Shown piece after piece: positions 1-5,117 of a DNA stretch of 5,117 bases. The translations under genes and the position numbers were made by a program. Source of the DNA: Candidatus Colimorpha enterica (GTDB lineage: Bacteria; Bacillota; Clostridia; Oscillospirales; CAG-272). The stretch is from the NCBI GenBank assembly GCA_018065475.1, contig JAGHTD010000319.1, forward strand, positions 1 through 5,117. Reading direction: 5' to 3'. The notes under the pieces were generated by a model that was not told where the DNA came from, did not search any database, and worked only from the letters and a program-made list of their open reading frames with translations. Numbering within the stretch: the first letter of the stretch is position 1; every line of letters starts with the position of its first letter.

Positions 1-8
1 AACACAGC

Positions 9-37
9 AAAAAGCACTTGCCCGGCAAGTGCTTTTT
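9..37 (-). terminator. Intrinsic terminator after trmL, probably bidirectional
   Basis: An inverted repeat has arms at 13-22 and 24-33 (AGCACTTGCC / GGCAAGTGCT), with a realistic loop of three bases (CCG). An A-run lies on the left (9-13) and a T-run on the right (33-38). Read on the minus strand, the hairpin is followed by five T and begins 4 bases or less beyond the trmL stop codon. Because the plus strand also ends in a T-run, the same hairpin could terminate a converging gene left of the window. That second role is inferred from symmetry alone, since no left-hand gene is visible. Confidence 0.88.
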
Positions 38-40
38 TCA

Positions 41-547
41 TCATATTTCGTTGAGTATCCCACGGCATTTGAGCCCGGCGTAATCCTCCTGCCTCAGCAC
101 CTCGTAAACCGCGATCGCCACCGAGTTGCCGAGATTGAGCGATCTTATGCCTTCCCTCATGGGTATCCTCACCGTATCGTCGGGTCTTGACCGCAGGTAG
201 TCCTCCGGCAGACCGCAGGATTCCTTACCCAAAACGAGCCAGACGTAATCACCGTATTAAACCGAGTTGAACATATTTTTGCCCTTCTGTGAGAAGAAAA
301 GAAGAGGTTTGTCAACGTTTATGCTGAGAAAGTCCGCAAAGGAATCGTAATAGGTGATGTCAAGTTTGTCCCAATAGTCGAGCCCCGCTCTTTTCAGCTT
401 TGCCGAGTCGAGCTCAAATCCGAAGGGCTTCACGAGGTGCAGACGTGCCCCGGTGACGGCGCAGGTGCGCGCGATGTTACCGGTGTTCTGCGGTATCTCC
501 GGCTCTATAAGGCAGACGTTTATCGTCTTATGCTTGATCTCATTCAT
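41..547 (-). pseudogene. trmL: tRNA (cytidine(34)-2'-O)-methyltransferase TrmL, interrupted by in-frame stop
   Basis: TrmL is a SPOUT-class enzyme that uses S-adenosylmethionine to methylate the 2'-O of the wobble base in certain leucine tRNAs. The start is ATG at 547-545, giving MNEIKHKTINVCLIEPEIPQ. The family N-terminal motif PEIPQNTGNIARTCA and the later RAGLDYWDKLD are clear. A TAA at 257-259 (codon 97) then stops the frame. Reading through it in the same frame gives YGDYVWLVLGKESCGLPE and IPMREGIRSLNLGNSVAIA, the conserved C-terminal motifs that form the cofactor-binding knot, ending at TGA 41-43. The total of 168 codons before the final stop is near the family's usual 150-160 residues. 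There is no frameshift, only the one stop. A 96-residue product would lack the knot and should be inactive. The start overlaps the PAP2 stop (ATGA, 544-547), and the ribosome site is only a weak purine run, so translation is probably coupled. The family is certain. Whether the stop is a real mutation or a sequence error is open. Confidence 0.9.
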
Positions 548-1476
548 TTTTTCTTCTTCGTGATCTTATCGAAATATCTGAACGACAGCGGATAGACTGC
601 CGTCATGATGAATATGAGGACGGTATATCTCACCGTGCGCACGGTCAGCGAAAGGAGCGTTCCCGACGCAAGGAACTCTTCGCCGAACGGCAGTTTGAAC
701 AGGATATTCAGCCCGAGGAATGCCGCGACACCGACGCCGAAGCGGAGTATCATATTCGGCACATTGCGTGTGTTTTCAAATCTGACGAATCTTCTCTCGA
801 CAATATCGCCGACACAGAAGCCGATAAGCAGTCCCATCGACGAAAAATAATCGCTCGTCCGACAGAAGAAAAAGCCGGAAAGCAGGATGACACAGAGGGG
901 GATATAGAGATACACTTTGTTTTTCACCTTTTTCTGTATCCACCCGAGGAGCGAAATAGTGACGATCGCGATGAGCCAGCCGACGAAAACGTCGGTCGGA
1001 TAATGGTTACCAACGATCACCCTCGAAAATCCGACGAGGAGAGCGACGGCAAAAGTGAATATCCACATCGCCTTTTTCCTGAAAAACGCGGCGACCGAAC
1101 CAAAGAGCGAAAGCGAGTTGCCGGAATGAAGACTCGGGAAGGAATATCCCTGCGCCACTATGTCGCCGACGTCGGCGGTCTTATCCACTGGTTTAAGACA
1201 TTTTATACCATCGTGGACCATATACGGCCTCAGACGCAGAAAGACGTTTTTCAGACAGCTTCCCGTGATAATACTCGTGAGAACGTTGAGGGCGACGAAC
1301 CTGCCCGTCTTCTTGTCGTAACACCAGTATAGAAACACGAGCACCGCAACGATAACCAGCTCCTCACCGAAAAACGAGAAGGATCCGAGCACCGTCGTCC
1401 AGAAGTTACCGAGATGTGACTGAAGCCATATCATCAGCTTCGGTTCCCAGTCAAAATAAAAAGTGTTTGCCTCCAT
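544..1476 (-). CDS. PAP2-family membrane phosphatase
   Basis: A 310-residue integral membrane protein of the PAP2 (type 2 phosphatidic acid phosphatase) superfamily, which removes phosphate from lipid phosphates such as phosphatidic acid, phosphatidylglycerophosphate or undecaprenyl pyrophosphate. All three signature motifs are present: KX6RP at residues 76-84 (KNVFLRLRP), PSxH at 114-117 (PSLH, with catalytic H117), and SRX5HX3D at 151-162 (S151, R152, H158, D162). The usual glycine of PSGH is leucine here. Hydrophobic segments lie near residues 38-52, 62-75, 118-131, 137-152, 164-180, 189-204, 212-224, 243-262 and 283-297. The roughly 120 residues after the catalytic core make it longer than a minimal PAP2 protein. 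The ATG is supported by AGGAGG five bases upstream. It is the first gene after a consensus promoter and overlaps trmL by four bases. The lipid substrate cannot be read from the sequence. Confidence 0.93.
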   Translation of the reverse strand: MEANTFYFDWEPKLMIWLQSHLGNFWTTVLGSFSFFGEELVIVAVLVFLYWCYDKKTGRFVALNVLTSIITGSCLKNVFLRLRPYMVHDGIKCLKPVDKTADVGDIVAQGYSFPSLHSGNSLSLFGSVAAFFRKKAMWIFTFAVALLVGFSRVIVGNHYPTDVFVGWLIAIVTISLLGWIQKKVKNKVYLYIPLCVILLSGFFFCRTSDYFSSMGLLIGFCVGDIVERRFVRFENTRNVPNMILRFGVGVAAFLGLNILFKLPFGEEFLASGTLLSLTVRTVRYTVLIFIMTAVYPLSFRYFDKITKKKK

Positions 1477-1481
1477 AGCGT

Positions 1482-1487
1482 CCTCCT
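1482..1487 (-). promoter_or_regulatory. Ribosome binding site of the PAP2 gene
   Basis: AGGAGG on the minus strand ends five bases before the ATG at 1476-1474. It is a full match to the 16S anti-Shine-Dalgarno core and fixes the start codon. With transcription starting near 1493, the leader is only about 17 bases, so there is no room for a riboswitch or attenuator. Confidence 0.85.
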
Positions 1488-1499
1488 TTTGCTTGGAAT

Positions 1500-1528
1500 A
1501 TTATACCCTTTTCGCAGCGATTTGTCAA
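1500..1528 (-). promoter_or_regulatory. Perfect consensus sigma-70/SigA promoter for PAP2-trmL
   Basis: On the minus strand, TTGACA lies at 1528-1523 and TATAAT at 1505-1500, separated by exactly 17 bases (1522-1506). Both hexamers and the spacer match the vegetative consensus exactly. The -10 box is not of the extended type, since TG is not present at the usual position. The expected start of transcription is near 1493. The -35 box begins only three bases beyond the T-run of the preceding terminator, so this is a self-contained transcription unit. No operator-like inverted repeat overlaps it, which suggests strong, constitutive expression. Confidence 0.92.
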
Positions 1529-1531
1529 CAT

Positions 1532-1563
1532 AAAAAAGCGCCTCCGCAGTATTTTGCGGAGGC
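1532..1563 (-). terminator. Intrinsic terminator after the PgsA-like gene
   Basis: A nine-base-pair perfect stem has arms GCCTCCGCA (1540-1548) and TGCGGAGGC (1555-1563) around a six-base loop. On the minus strand it is followed by GC and then six T (complement of 1532-1537). It begins 11 bases after the TGA of the phosphatidyltransferase gene. The T-run lies only on the minus-strand 3' side, so it acts in that direction. Confidence 0.92.
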
Positions 1564-1574
1564 ACACAGTATTT

Positions 1575-2171
1575 TCAGGACTTTTTGCCTATGCGGAAAC
1601 CGAGCAGACCGAGATAATAGTTGAGATAAAGTACAAACGACAGTATTACCGTCACAAAGCAAATACAGATCAGCGTTTCCGCAAGCTCAATCGGCATCGA
1701 CGGGAAGAGGATAAGCGCAATTATCACGCCCTCGAGAATGACCGTATTCGCCTTGCCGTACCATTTTGCACTGCTGATTATCCCTTTCTTCTTCAGCGTC
1801 ACCGAGGTGACGATCAGCATAAAAAGCTCCTTTATGAGAAATAGAAGCAGAAGACTGCGCATAAGGCGGTATCTGACGGACAGACAAACCATAAGCGAGC
1901 CCTGCGTCAGCTTGTCGGCAACGGGATCAAGCGCCTTTCCGAATTCCGAGACCATATTGAAGTGTCTCGCGATTATTCCGTCAACGACGTCGGTAAGCGC
2001 GGAAATGACAAGGAGGATCAGCGAGAGCGTGTAGTTCTTTTTTGATATGTAGAACCACATAATAAACGGTATCAACACTATTCTGCCGAAGCTCATGACG
2101 TTGGGCAGAGTCAGCACCCGCATTTCGACCATTGTCTTTTTCAAATTGCCAAAGTCGCTTTTTTCCTCCAT
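1575..2171 (-). CDS. CDP-alcohol phosphatidyltransferase, PgsA-like
   Basis: A 198-residue membrane enzyme of the CDP-alcohol phosphatidyltransferase family, which displaces CMP from CDP-diacylglycerol with an alcohol. The full catalytic signature is visible: D61, D64-G65, A68-R69, then eight residues, G78, D82 and D86. These acidic residues bind metal ions and the nucleotide. The N-terminal LPNVMSFGRIVLIPF (residues 22-36) and the GKALDPVADKLT stretch (78-89) resemble PgsA, the synthase of phosphatidylglycerophosphate from glycerol-3-phosphate. About six hydrophobic segments follow the family pattern. Length is close to the usual 180-200. The ATG at 2171-2169 is chosen because AGGAGG lies five bases upstream. 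A TTG at 2189-2187, six codons upstream, lies inside the preceding terminator and has no such site. The gene sits alone between two terminators with no obvious promoter, so it may depend on read-through. Cardiolipin or phosphatidylinositol-phosphate synthase activity cannot be excluded. Confidence 0.9.
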   Translation of the reverse strand: MEEKSDFGNLKKTMVEMRVLTLPNVMSFGRIVLIPFIMWFYISKKNYTLSLILLVISALTDVVDGIIARHFNMVSEFGKALDPVADKLTQGSLMVCLSVRYRLMRSLLLLFLIKELFMLIVTSVTLKKKGIISSAKWYGKANTVILEGVIIALILFPSMPIELAETLICICFVTVILSFVLYLNYYLGLLGFRIGKKS

Positions 2172-2176
2172 TTTTT

Positions 2177-2182
2177 CCTCCT
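2177..2182 (-). promoter_or_regulatory. Ribosome binding site that sets the start of the PgsA-like gene
   Basis: AGGAGG on the minus strand is followed by five A and then the ATG at 2171. This favours the 198-residue product over a longer form starting at TTG 2189, because the TTG would lie upstream of this site and in the terminator T-run. Confidence 0.85.
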
Positions 2183-2187
2183 TTTGC

Positions 2188-2217
2188 AAAAACCTCCCCG
2201 CAGGTGCGGGGAGGTTT
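2188..2217 (-). terminator. Strong intrinsic terminator closing the transporter operon
   Basis: A thirteen-base-pair perfect inverted repeat has arms at 2190-2202 (AAACCTCCCCGCA) and 2205-2217 (TGCGGGGAGGTTT), with a GC-rich core. The nominal two-base loop would open to about six. On the minus strand the T-run TTTTT corresponds to 2192-2188 and partly overlaps the stem base. It starts 5 bases after the permease TAA and ends about 16 bases before the next start codon. It may end the operon, or act as a leaky stop that lowers expression of the next gene. Confidence 0.88.
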
Positions 2218-2222
2218 CAAAA

Positions 2223-3293
2223 TTAACCGACGATACCGGAACGCTCGATACCCTGTACCAGATACTTCTGGCAGAAGAGATAAACGACGATCAACGGATA
2301 AATTATCAACAGACCGCAGGTATTGCGAATTGCTGTTTCGTAAAGTGATTTGCCGGCGTAGTCCGTCTCCATGGTTTTGGGCACGGTGACGATCTGCGGA
2401 AGAAGATACAGTTTGTTCTTTGCACCGCTTCCGATGAAGGTTTCGACATAGAAGTTATCAGTCCACTGCCAAGAGAAGGCGAACAGGAAGATCGTGATCA
2501 TCATCGGGATCGAGATCGGGATTATGATCTTGAAGAACGTTCTGAGAGGACCGTAACCGTCAATGTAAGCGGACTCTTCAAGCTCGTCGGGGACTCCCTT
2601 GAAGAACTGTCTCATCATGAAGATGAACAGACCGTTTTTGAAACCGAGACCGGTTATCGAAAGGATTACGAAGGGCCAGTATGTAGTTGTAAGCTTTATG
2701 TCGGAGAAGCTGGTCAACTTCAGAGTATTGAGAAGGTTGAACAGTCCGAACTTGCCTACTCCGATATCGAAGTAACGGAACTTCATGTAAAGAGCAAGGT
2801 GAAGCGTCTTGTGCGGGATGATCATCGTGAAGATGACGAGTGCGAAGATGAGCTTGTTGCCCTTGAACTTGTACTTGGAAAGACCGTAACCGATAAGCGA
2901 GCAGCTTATCGTCTGGAGTACGGCGCAGGACAGCGACAGGATAGTCGTGTTGAGGAGAGCTTCAAAATATCTGTTCTCCTTGATGACCTGTGCGTATGTA
3001 TCCAGAGTGGGATGTTTCGGAATGAGCTTGACCGTTACGTCAACAAAGTCCTCTTTGCCCATGAAGGACGAAGCAAACTTTGAATAGAACGGCTGAAGGA
3101 TGACGTAGGAAATACCGAGCAGGAGTATGAATCTGAACAGCCACCAGAGCGCCGATACGAGGGCGTTTGAGGTGAGATATTTCAGTTTGAATCTCGTCCA
3201 GAAGTTTGTTCTTTCGAAGTCAACCTTGATGGTGTTTTTCGTTTCGCGCTTGATTTTCGGAGCGTTTTCTGAAACTGCAGTATTGTTATTCAT
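2223..3293 (-). CDS. Carbohydrate ABC transporter permease, MalG/UgpE type
   Basis: A 356-residue inner permease subunit of a CUT1-like sugar importer, which forms the membrane channel with the partner permease encoded just upstream. The cytoplasmic EAA loop that docks on the ATPase is at about residues 236-263: PDELEESAYIDGYGPLRTFF followed by KIIIPISIP, with the conserved D245-G246 and P259. Membrane segments are predicted near 50-70, 112-137, 147-168, 205-228, 259-277 and 325-343. Compared with typical MalG proteins of about 280 residues, it has a polar N-terminal extension of roughly 45 residues and a longer first extracytoplasmic loop. The C-terminus GIERSGIVG differs from the usual KGxxxGAVKG ending of this family. 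The ATG at 3293 has an AGGAG site nine bases upstream. The gene lies 18 bases after the first permease and ends in TAA, followed at once by a terminator. The substrate cannot be told from the sequence. Confidence 0.93.
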   Translation of the reverse strand: MNNNTAVSENAPKIKRETKNTIKVDFERTNFWTRFKLKYLTSNALVSALWWLFRFILLLGISYVILQPFYSKFASSFMGKEDFVDVTVKLIPKHPTLDTYAQVIKENRYFEALLNTTILSLSCAVLQTISCSLIGYGLSKYKFKGNKLIFALVIFTMIIPHKTLHLALYMKFRYFDIGVGKFGLFNLLNTLKLTSFSDIKLTTTYWPFVILSITGLGFKNGLFIFMMRQFFKGVPDELEESAYIDGYGPLRTFFKIIIPISIPMMITIFLFAFSWQWTDNFYVETFIGSGAKNKLYLLPQIVTVPKTMETDYAGKSLYETAIRNTCGLLIIYPLIVVYLFCQKYLVQGIERSGIVG

Positions 3294-3302
3294 TTCAGTA
3301 TT

Positions 3303-3307
3303 CTCCT
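3303..3307 (-). promoter_or_regulatory. Ribosome binding site of the MalG-type permease
   Basis: AAAGGAGAA on the minus strand contains AGGAG nine bases before the ATG at 3293. It sits in the 18-base gap between the two permease genes and supports this start and co-translation from one messenger. Confidence 0.75.
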
Positions 3308-3311
3308 TTCA

Positions 3312-4265
3312 TCAATCACGCTTCTGGTAGAAGACGTATGCGGACAGAAGTGCCGCAACGAGTGCAACTGCCAGAACGATAATTATAAAGTATATCCACG
3401 ACATTGCCGTCGATACACAGTTTTGACCTGCCTGACTATACACGTTCTCGATGTACTTCATGACGGAGTTGGATTCCGAAGTGAAGGAGTCGATCAGCGT
3501 ATAAATGGCATTTACGAGGATCATCGGGCTGACCATCGGGAAGGTGATCTTCCAGAAGGTTTCCCATGCCGTTGCGCCGTCTATCGAGCAGGACTCGTAG
3601 ATCGCGGGGGAGATTGACTGAAGTCCCGCAAGGAAGATCAGCATCTGAACGCCGGAACGTTTAATAACGTTGAATATGTTATTAACGAGCGCAACAACGT
3701 ACTGCCGGAGCTCTGTACCTACCTGCATGTTTGAGAACAGCCACGTGACGTCGGCCAGATTGATGATATTCGTCGCACCGGTATCACCTGGACCGTCGTC
3801 GATCGCGGAACCCGAATCCATGTGACTCTGAAGGATGTTCATGGAGTCGATGTTTGCGACGACACCCGTCGAAATGATGACGGGGATGAAGAATATTGCT
3901 CTGAAGGCAGCGCGTCCGAGGATCTTTCCGTTGAGGAGCACCGCCATGAAGAGGGCGAATATTACGATCGCGGGAACGTCGGTGACAAGCTGTGTGAGCC
4001 CCGAAAGAAGGATCTGAACGTAGCTCGGATCTTCAAACAGAGCGCTCTGATAGTTTGCAAAGCCGACGCTGACAGTCTCGTAACCGCCTCCGGCAACAAT
4101 ATTGATCTTTGAAAAACTGTATTTGAGTGAATCGAGGATAATCGGAAGATAGATGATTATAAATCCGATGACGAAGGGGAGGACGAAGAGCCATCCTGCA
4201 CGCGCCTTGCGCTTGTCAAGGGATACTATCTTACGAGGAGCCTGTTTTGCGGAACTTTTTGTCAT
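3312..4265 (-). CDS. Carbohydrate ABC transporter permease, MalF/UgpA type
   Basis: A 317-residue permease subunit of a sugar-type ABC importer. After a basic N-terminus (RKIVSLDKRKARAG), the first membrane helix spans about residues 24-44 (LFVLPFVIGFIIIYLP), typical of UgpA/MalF proteins. Further helices are near 87-112, 118-138, 188-214, 245-262 and 290-312. The EAA loop lies at about 223-247, with YESCSIDGATAWETFWKITF followed by PMVSP; D229-G230 are the conserved pair. A polar extracytoplasmic insert of about 45 residues (140-187, rich in D, G and S) follows the third helix, longer than in standard UgpA proteins. The ATG overlaps the stop of the DUF5696 gene by four bases (ATGA), with AGGAGGTG five bases upstream, so the two are probably translationally coupled. 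No ATP-binding subunit is nearby. As in many Gram-positive sugar importers, a shared ATPase encoded elsewhere may energise it. Confidence 0.94.
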   Translation of the reverse strand: MTKSSAKQAPRKIVSLDKRKARAGWLFVLPFVIGFIIIYLPIILDSLKYSFSKINIVAGGGYETVSVGFANYQSALFEDPSYVQILLSGLTQLVTDVPAIVIFALFMAVLLNGKILGRAAFRAIFFIPVIISTGVVANIDSMNILQSHMDSGSAIDDGPGDTGATNIINLADVTWLFSNMQVGTELRQYVVALVNNIFNVIKRSGVQMLIFLAGLQSISPAIYESCSIDGATAWETFWKITFPMVSPMILVNAIYTLIDSFTSESNSVMKYIENVYSQAGQNCVSTAMSWIYFIIIVLAVALVAALLSAYVFYQKRD

Positions 4266-5117
4266 TCTGCCACCTCCTCAGCACTATTGAGAATAACGTG
4301 ACCGTTGGAGTCAACTACAATAAATCCGAAAGCGGCAATGACTTCGTCGCCGGTTTCTTTGACGGTAACGTCAAACATATTATAGTTGAGGATGAAAGCG
4401 TAGCCGTTATCGTAAGATACCTTAACGATCATACCGTTGTCCGAAGTGTATCTTGTGTACTCGTAATCCTTGTCCTTGGTATCGACGTCGAAGTGTTCGC
4501 GAGATACTTCTTCCTCTGTTTCGGAAGTTTCGCCTTCGCTGTCAGCCGTATCGTCGGAATCGTCGGTTACGACCTCGGTCTCGGTTTCGGTCTCGGAAGT
4601 TTCGTCTTCGTAGTCCTCGCCCATAAGCTCGGCAAGGTGCTTCTGAAGCTTGGCTATTCTTTCTTCTTCTGCCTTGGCCTTTTCTTCTTCCTCTATCTTT
4701 GCCTGTTCAGCTGCTGCGTCTTCCGCGTCGTTTCTTTCCTTTTCGTCAGCGGAAGGAACTCTTTCGCCGATCACGAACTCGTGATCCTCGATTGCGGAAT
4801 CGGTTACAAGCGACAGTGCGGAGTTAAGCTGTTTGTAAGCTGCAATGAGGTCTTCCTTCCAGTTCTCGTAAGAGATGGAGTAGTAGGAGGACAGCGTTTC
4901 ATCTTCCTTGAGCTTTTCCGAATTGTCGTAAACAAGGATGAAGTAGGGGTTGGAACCGTTTTCAAGCATCTTGAGCTTTTCGTAACGGATGTCGCCCGCC
5001 ATGTTCGTTGCCTTGCCGGCAAAATTGAGGTAGCTGTGGTAAACGATACCGAAGAACGGGATCGTTTCGCTTGAATATGTGTAATTGGAGCTGTCGATGG
5101 GAGCGTTGAGTACGTGG
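4262..5117 (-). CDS. DUF5696-family protein, C-terminal part only
   Basis: The last 284 residues of a protein whose 5' end lies beyond the window. The visible N-terminal part contains IPFFGIVYHSYLNFAGKATN (residues 19-38), then MAGD and NGSNPYFILVYDN (53-65), followed by the YYS and W of YYSISYENW. I recognise this pattern from memory as DUF5696, a family of large, uncharacterised, probably extracytoplasmic proteins often encoded beside sugar ABC permeases in Firmicutes. A highly charged stretch follows (about 122-208): first Ala/Glu/Lys-rich with coiled-coil character, then almost entirely Glu, Asp, Thr and Ser. The folded family sequence then resumes with MIVKVSYDNGYAFILNYN (about 229-246). 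The protein ends in EEVAE with TGA at 4264-4262, overlapping the permease ATG. A role in carbohydrate binding or processing for the linked importer is inference from position. No catalytic residues can be assigned. Confidence 0.8.
   Translation of the reverse strand, partial: HVLNAPIDSSNYTYSSETIPFFGIVYHSYLNFAGKATNMAGDIRYEKLKMLENGSNPYFILVYDNSEKLKEDETLSSYYSISYENWKEDLIAAYKQLNSALSLVTDSAIEDHEFVIGERVPSADEKERNDAEDAAAEQAKIEEEEKAKAEEERIAKLQKHLAELMGEDYEDETSETETETEVVTDDSDDTADSEGETSETEEEVSREHFDVDTKDKDYEYTRYTSDNGMIVKVSYDNGYAFILNYNMFDVTVKETGDEVIAAFGFIVVDSNGHVILNSAEEVAE
4271..4278 (-). promoter_or_regulatory. Ribosome binding site of the MalF-type permease
   Basis: AGGAGGTG on the minus strand, an eight-base match to the anti-Shine-Dalgarno sequence, lies five bases before the ATG at 4265. 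It is inside the last codons of the DUF5696 gene. Together with the four-base stop/start overlap it allows both re-initiation and independent initiation. Confidence 0.85.
4493..4753 (-). other. Charged coiled-coil and acidic linker inside the DUF5696 protein
   Basis: About 87 codons split the recognisable family sequence. The upstream half (4627-4753) encodes a Glu/Ala/Lys-rich heptad-like segment such as AKIEEEEKAKAEEERIAKLQ. The downstream half (4493-4626) encodes runs of Glu, Thr, Asp and Ser such as ETSETETETEVV, with almost no hydrophobic residues. The first half looks helical, the second disordered. It probably spaces the small C-terminal domain from the main body, and could also lie against the cell wall. 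That role is inference. Confidence 0.65.
4575..4598. repeat. Short hexanucleotide repeat encoding Thr-Glu
   Basis: On the plus strand the units TCGGTC, TCGGTT, TCGGTC and TCGGAA follow each other without gaps. Read on the minus strand they encode part of the TETETE stretch. It is a short, imperfect tandem repeat within the coding region. Because the unit is six bases, gain or loss of a copy would keep the frame and change only linker length. Confidence 0.6.

Noticed and set aside
41..232. Separate small gene for the C-terminal half of TrmL
   Set aside because: It would need a TTG start at 232 with no ribosome site, in frame with the upstream half and in the middle of the conserved LVLGKE motif. 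It is better described as the remnant of an interrupted trmL.
41..547. Genome-wide reassignment of TAA to a sense codon
   Set aside because: The MalG-type permease ends at TAA right after a complete C-terminus and is followed at once by a terminator, and no other gene here has an internal TAA.
1003..1332. Plus-strand open frame opposite the PAP2 gene
   Set aside because: It is a charged, motif-free shadow lying opposite the conserved PAP2 catalytic motifs, without a ribosome site.
1575..2189. Longer PgsA-like protein starting at TTG 2189
   Set aside because: The TTG lies in the terminator T-run upstream of the AGGAGG. The ATG at 2171 is correctly spaced from that site.
2302..2329. Promoter for the PgsA-like gene inside the permease 3' end (TTCGCA, 16 bases, GATAAT on the minus strand)
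   Set aside because: The -35 matches at only four of six bases, and the -10-like bases encode the permease helix LLIIYP. A match this weak is expected by chance, though it cannot be fully excluded.
4247..5074. Long open frame of 275 codons on the plus strand opposite the DUF5696 gene
   Set aside because: It mirrors the opposite strand, with Phe/Leu/Val/Cys-rich runs exactly where the minus strand encodes Glu/Lys/Thr repeats. It has no ribosome site and no recognisable family, and the minus-strand frame has clear family motifs.

Overview
The window looks like a chromosomal piece of a Gram-positive clostridial bacterium (Bacillota, class Clostridia, perhaps an uncultured gut lineage). This is an inference from the strong AGGAGG ribosome sites, compact same-strand operons, intrinsic terminators with T-runs, and the pairing of a DUF5696-type protein with two sugar-type ABC permeases. 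Every convincing gene lies on the minus strand, so the biological reading order runs from position 5117 down to 1. No gap exceeds 100 bases.

Block A (about 5117 to 2188) is the 3' part of a transporter operon. It holds the C-terminal end of a DUF5696 family protein (4262-5117, cut by the window edge), a MalF/UgpA-type permease (3312-4265, ATGA overlap with the previous gene) and a MalG/UgpE-type permease (2223-3293). A strong hairpin terminator starts 5 bases after the last stop. No ATPase or solute-binding protein is in view, and the operon promoter lies outside the window.

Block B (2171-1575) is a single gene squeezed between two terminators. It encodes a PgsA-like CDP-alcohol phosphatidyltransferase with a complete catalytic signature.

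Block C (1528-9) starts with a textbook consensus promoter (TTGACA, 17-base spacer, TATAAT) directly after the previous terminator. It drives a PAP2-family membrane phosphatase (544-1476) and, through an ATGA overlap, trmL (41-547), the tRNA wobble-position 2'-O-methyltransferase. trmL is interrupted by an in-frame TAA at codon 97, although everything downstream stays in frame with its family motifs conserved. A near-symmetrical terminator (9-37) closes the block and could also stop transcription arriving from the left.

Functionally, block A is probably carbohydrate or oligosaccharide import. Blocks B and C place a phosphatidylglycerophosphate-synthase-like enzyme beside a lipid phosphatase, a plausible but unproven pairing for phospholipid synthesis. 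I found no CRISPR array, mobile element, RNA gene or clearly new multi-gene system. The most notable points are the broken trmL, the perfect promoter, and the poorly understood DUF5696-permease cassette with its acidic, coiled-coil insertion.
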